63,120 bases of DNA. It comes from Acidobacteriota bacterium (GTDB lineage: Bacteria > Acidobacteriota > Blastocatellia > Pyrinomonadales > Pyrinomonadaceae). The translations under genes were made by a program, and so were the position numbers. The stretch spans positions 1 through 63,120 of the forward strand of contig QHXI01000051.1 in NCBI GenBank assembly GCA_003222895.1. Direction: 5' to 3'. Each line of letters starts with the position of its first letter. The stretch's first letter is position 1. The notes under the pieces were generated by a model. That model was not told the DNA's origin. It did no database searches and saw only the letters and a program-made list of their open reading frames with translations. This document shows, piece by piece, positions 61,001 through 63,120 of the stretch.

Positions 61001-61463
61001 GGCGACGCGCAGTGAAAAGTGCGTCATGGTTTCCGTGGGTGAAGCATTCGAGCGGATAGACGAAAGCCACTTCCGTCTGAACCCCGCGAGACCTGAACAC
61101 TTCAGGCGGTTACTTGACGAGGCGATAGGACATGAACACTCTGCCAACTGTGGCGTGGTCCACCTGTGGAGTCTGGACATCGTTGTATCCGAAGTTGTCG
61201 GCGTGGCTGCCCTTGAATCGGCGCAAGCCGTAGGATGGCCCAGTGCCTTGAATCTAGTCCGCTCGCTGACTCACGGCGGTTGGACAAAGCCTCCGCGGCT
61301 GTGGCTAGTGACGAGAGGTGTTCATGCTGTGGGAACAGCACCCGCCCCTGCGGTTGTATTCCAAGCCCCGCTGTGGGGTCTTGGCAGGACGGTTGATTTT
61401 GAACATCCCGAATTCCATTGTTCCATGATTGACCTGGTCAAGCGCGATATGGCCTCAGGTTGA
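55095..61463 (+). CDS. Type I polyketide synthase, FAAL-ACP-KS-AT-DH part (frame broken at 3' end)
   Basis: 2,122 residues. About 1-590 is a fatty-acyl-AMP ligase (LQYTSGSTGSPKGVMLTHGNL, YGLAEATLIVSG, LRTGDLGFL). The ACP has Ser657 in YGLDSAAAV. The ketosynthase (about 714-1140) has Cys884 in DTACSSS, His1019 in HGTGT and His1059 in NIGHLEAAAG. The acyltransferase has Ser1337 in GQSMGE, with VASH later (methylmalonyl-like but inconclusive). The dehydratase has His1649 (HxxxGxxxxP) and Asp1824 (DGCWQ). Next is a structural ketoreductase half ending GRTVDFEHPEFHCSMIDL, where the frame runs into a stop. The FAAL suggests a fatty-acid starter loaded directly on the ACP. Confidence 0.9.
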   Translation: MFRNRANGAEPHSEFTPQFATFVEVLNWRARHQPDRVAYTFLKDGETELVDLTYQNLDHQARAIGMSLQSIGAAGERVLLLYPPGLEYVAAFYGCLYAGAVAVPAYPPRFNRNLLRLQTMIGDSEATVALTTAGLLSGVEHHFPQAPDLGALRWLATDKACNNPAVEWTHPAISSETLAFLQYTSGSTGSPKGVMLTHGNLLHNSALIQECFGTTPDSRGMVWLPPYHDMGLIGGILQPLFVGMPVTLMSHVSFLQRPLRWLQAISRSRATSSGGPNFAYDLCISKTSPEERATLDLSSWTTAFNGAEPIRPEVLERFARTFESCGFRREAFLPCYGLAEATLIVSGAKSVNPPVGRVFETQALEENRAVEMPSTGENEGGRVLVGCGRNLRDQKIAIVEPETRIQCSSGRIGEVWVSGPSVAQGYWKQPEETDRTFGAYLSDRTDGPFLRTGDLGFLQDSELFITGRLKDLIIIRGNNHYPQDLEATAEQSHWAMKSGCGAAFSVEVKGEEQLIIVHEVKREYRTINVYEVSEAIRRAIAENHGIELHSLVLLKPGSIPKTSSGKIQRHACRLNYLTANLQALGNWTQPLEQDAERAALNAAKNLEGATEQGSSPKDSSVIDNIQTWLVSCISKRLQILPGKIDVRESFAHYGLDSAAAVSISGELEQWLGRRLSPTLVYEYPTIAALALHLAADAAKTETFFADEGGALVAEEPIAIVGIGCRFPGAQNGLAFWQLLRDGVDAITEGALQRWGADIYDPDPAAPGKVNSCWGGFLDEVDQFDPHFFGISPREATRMDPQQRLLLEVAWEALEDAGLVAEQLAGTRTGVFVGISSNDYGQLQWSNHRGIDAYAGTGNALSIAANRLSYLLDFRGPSMSIDTACSSSLVAVHLACRSLWNKESTVALAGGVNLILSPGITINFTKAGVMAPDGRCKTFDARANGYVRGEGAGMVVLKPLSIALADGDPIYAMIRSTAINQDGRTNGLMAPNRHAQEAVLREAYKRAGISPGRIHYVEAHGTGTLLGDPIEAGALGTVLATDRPLGKLCAIGSVKTNIGHLEAAAGIAGLIKVALSLRHRAIPPSLHFHEPNPYIPFSELSLYVQQNLGHWPEDSDQTYAGVSSFGFGGTNAHVVLQGPARTDSAAVQPNRPTGRAELLPLSARHAGSLHSMVRAHQGFLTNGDDLNELHEVCYTAAVRRSHHDQRVAFVAHSHAELAEQLGTFLDGESCSSVFSGRKVPGKSPRPVFVFPGQGSQWFGMGRDLLRQEPVFREAMERCETAIGQHADWSLLEELAADEARWRMNEIEVVQPTLFAIQVALAAVWRSWGVEPEAVVGQSMGEVAAAHIAGALSLQDAAKVICLRSKLLKQVSGQGSMAIAELSYEQALHALVGYEDRLSIAVSSSPVSTVISGDTPALLQLMGELERRDVFCRLVNVDVASHSPQMDPLRGELLRLLAGLLPRRPSIPIYSTVTGENSDELAFDAAYWMRNLREPVLFSNSVQRLLEGGHDVFLEISPHPVLTGVVQQVLQHVGSEGCVVPSLRRGEDERAVMLGGLGALYARGYAVDWNRQYATRGRCVQLPSYPWQHERCWLEPEATDSGSEKELARSDYGNVGEHPLLGHHLKVAYPPGTHCWEVELDRAALAYLDDHRVRGAVVLPGAAFVEMALSAVTQAFGAGPRSLMGIEFNRALFLDPDRRQKLQVVISSRFGDEAAFHIYGYSFEAGPSEADWTLHATGTVRREAVDGAPPAVTLPSSEEFLKGEWEKIDPAEFYQKLTAAGLQYGPRFQMIERLQRRDGESLAKLRIPPELEQELDAYELHPAILDGCWQALAAALPAEVVATGDAGVYLPVRVDRVRVYSRHRKELWSHAHLRPVADQTTGILEGDIRLLDEAGHVVAEIVGLRSQRLDRSSEHRDVSEDLSDWLYDLQWQRLAPLKTPLDVDPSPTSPVSSWLIFIDKQGVGESLAELLATRSEKCVMVSVGEAFERIDESHFRLNPARPEHFRRLLDEAIGHEHSANCGVVHLWSLDIVVSEVVGVAALESAQAVGWPSALNLVRSLTHGGWTKPPRLWLVTRGVHAVGTAPAPAVVFQAPLWGLGRTVDFEHPEFHCSMIDLVKRDMASG

Positions 61464-63120
61464 CGAGGGGTGAATCCCGAAAGCAAGAAACGGAATCGTT
61501 AGACGCCTCTGCGGAGTCAGAACAACTCTCAGTGCCCAATTCGCAAGTTTTCCACCTTTCAGCAACATCTCCATACACCGTGGAAAGTTTGTCGCTTCAA
61601 CCTGCGACGCGCCGAGCCCCTGAGCCAGGCGAGGTTGAGATTAAGGTCATTGCCGCGGGTCTCAATTTTCGAGATATCCTAAGAGCGATGGGCATCTATC
61701 CCGGCGTCGCCGCCGAGAACACCTGGGTCGGCGACGAATGTGCGGGAAAGATTGTCGCGCTCGGAGAAGGCATAGAGGCTTTCCAGATGGGTGACGAAGT
61801 GCTCGCGGTAGCGGCCCATAGCCTTGGTACATATGTCACGACCCGCGCCGAATTTGTCGCGCTCAAACCAGCTAGCCTTACCTTCGAAGAGGCTGCGACT
61901 GTTCCCATCGCCTACACTACAGCCTACTACGCATTACATCATCTGGGCAGGCTCGCGAAAGGCGAGAGAGTCTTGATTCACGCCGCCGCCGGTGGTGTTG
62001 GACTAGCCGCTGTGCAGCTCGCTCGGTTGGCTGGGGCGGAAATCTTTGCAACAGCGGGCAGTCCTGAAAAGCGCACATTCCTTCGCTCCCTGGGTGTGCA
62101 GCACGTCATGGACTCTCGTTCGTTGGATTTCGCGGATGAAGTTTTAAGTCTCACGAACGGCACCGGAATGGATCTGGTGCTCAATTCTCTGGCCGGAGCG
62201 TATCTCAATAGGAGTCTCTCGATAGTTGGAAGTTTTGGGCGCTTCATCGAGCTCGGCAAGATGGATGTAGATCAGAATAGCCAAGTGGGCCTGCGTTCGT
62301 TCCAGAAGAACGTCTCCTTTTCCGCCGTTGACATGCACAGACTATTTCAAGAGCGGCCCTTTCTGGCTCGGTCTATCATGGGCGAGGTCATGCAGTTACT
62401 GCAAGACGGAGATATTCGACCGTTACCATTGAAGGTCTTTCCGATTGAAGAGGCAAGAAATGCCTTTCGCTACATGGCACAGCGCAAGAATATCGGCAAG
62501 ATTGTGATTTCGCTCCAGGATGTCATGGCTCCACCTGAGAATGAAAAAGATTTCAGGCCGACCATTCCCGGAGTTGACCGCGACTGCAGTTACCTGATTA
62601 CGGGCGGACTGGGTGGGCTTGGCTTAGAGGCGGCTCAATGGCTTTTCCAGCAAGGGGCTCGATATCTGGCGCTGCTGGGTAGAAGCGATCCATCTAACAA
62701 TGCGAACGCGGTCTTGAACGATTTGAGGGCGAGAGGCGCAGAGATCCTTGTCATTAAAGCCGACGTTGCCCAACGGGAGGAACTGGCCGCTGCGTTGGCT
62801 GAGATTGATCGTTCTCAGCCGCCATTACGGGGCATCATCCATGCAGCTGGCACGCTTGATGATGGCGTCCTCATACAACTTGATCGGGAGCGCTTCGAGG
62901 GTGTTATGCGGCCCAAGGTCGATGGTGCCTGGAATCTTCATGTGCTCACTCTGGACCGACCGCTCGACTTCTTTGTTTTCTTCTCCTCGGCGGCTTCGGT
63001 ATTGGGCTCCCCGGCTCAGGGCAATTATGCGGCGGCCAATGCCTTTATGGACGCTTTGGCCCATCGTCGTCGATCACAGGGACGACCGGCGTTAAGCATC
63101 AACTGGGGATCATGGAGCAC
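61464..63120 (+). CDS. Continuation of the PKS: enoylreductase and ketoreductase (other frame, runs off the end)
   Basis: From about 61,445 the sequence is open in the +2 frame to the window end. It begins R-Y-G-L-RLTRGES, the normal junction after the structural ketoreductase, then an enoylreductase (LNFRDILRAMGIYP, HAAAGGVGLAAVQLARLAG, GRFIELGKMD) and a ketoreductase (YLITGGLGGLGLEAA, then the Ser and Tyr region FFSSAASVLGSPAQGNYAAANAF). There is no start codon with a ribosome-binding site, so this is the same synthase separated by a frameshift. DH+ER+KR would give a fully saturated extension. Confidence 0.85.

Overview
The window looks like a chromosome segment of a Gram-negative bacterium, most probably an acidobacterium of the Blastocatellia/Pyrinomonadaceae type. 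This is an inference from gene content: OmpR-type winged-helix plus TPR regulators, an AroD-AroE fusion, bacterial myo-inositol-phosphate synthase, secreted proteins with a calcium-loop-like C-terminal module, and many short hairpin repeats between genes. No marker gene settles the species.

From 1 to about 37,300 the content is mostly housekeeping. On the plus strand are a Fur-family regulator, an M28 peptidase lipoprotein, cinA, smpB, pepA, a membrane J-domain protein and a HEAT-repeat protein. A long minus-strand block (19,838 down to 9,871) carries cysS, a sugar-nucleotide epimerase, two GT9 heptosyltransferase-like enzymes, an isoprenylcysteine-methyltransferase-like membrane protein, a DUF3108-like protein, a glycerophosphodiesterase, inositol-phosphate synthase and a single-AAA Clp-like ATPase. 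Then come thiL, an aminotransferase, three overlapping secreted-protein genes, a truncated PAS gene, a MerR regulator, tRNA-Pro(GGG), a CAP protein, a class A penicillin-binding protein, an iscS/iscU-like pair, a SAM hydrolase (DUF62) and citrate synthase.

The most unusual region is 37,549-42,229, a minus-strand operon behind a near-consensus sigma70 promoter. It encodes a small subtilisin-like protease, a separate protein resembling the C-terminal region of PatA/PatG-family cyanobactin maturation proteases, and seven short peptides. All seven carry a PGF motif, six of them within a leader of the type PGF-x-(A/S)-x-x-(S/A)-(L/I). They end in unrelated tails, three of them cysteine-rich (8, 8 and 6 Cys). 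A leader-only remnant and fragments of duplicated PatG-like C-termini lie between the genes, so the locus seems to have grown by repeated duplication of a precursor plus PatG-tail unit. No YcaO, lanthionine synthetase or radical-SAM gene is visible. I read it as an undescribed RiPP-like system with a split PatG-type maturation protease.

From 42,264 to 50,875 ordinary genes resume: a NYN/LabA protein, RlmB, a zinc-ribbon membrane protein, AroDE, a ThiF/MoeB-like E1 enzyme, a large secreted propeller-like protein and a tiny secreted protein. The stretch 50,900-52,700 is decayed: a pseudogene scrap, tRNA-Val(CAC) and a tyrosine recombinase lacking its N-terminus. This suggests the edge of an old island. 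Beyond it are a winged-helix/TPR regulator and a modular type I polyketide synthase (FAAL-ACP-KS-AT-DH-[structural KR], then ER-KR). The synthase reading frame is broken near 61,445 and it runs off the window end.
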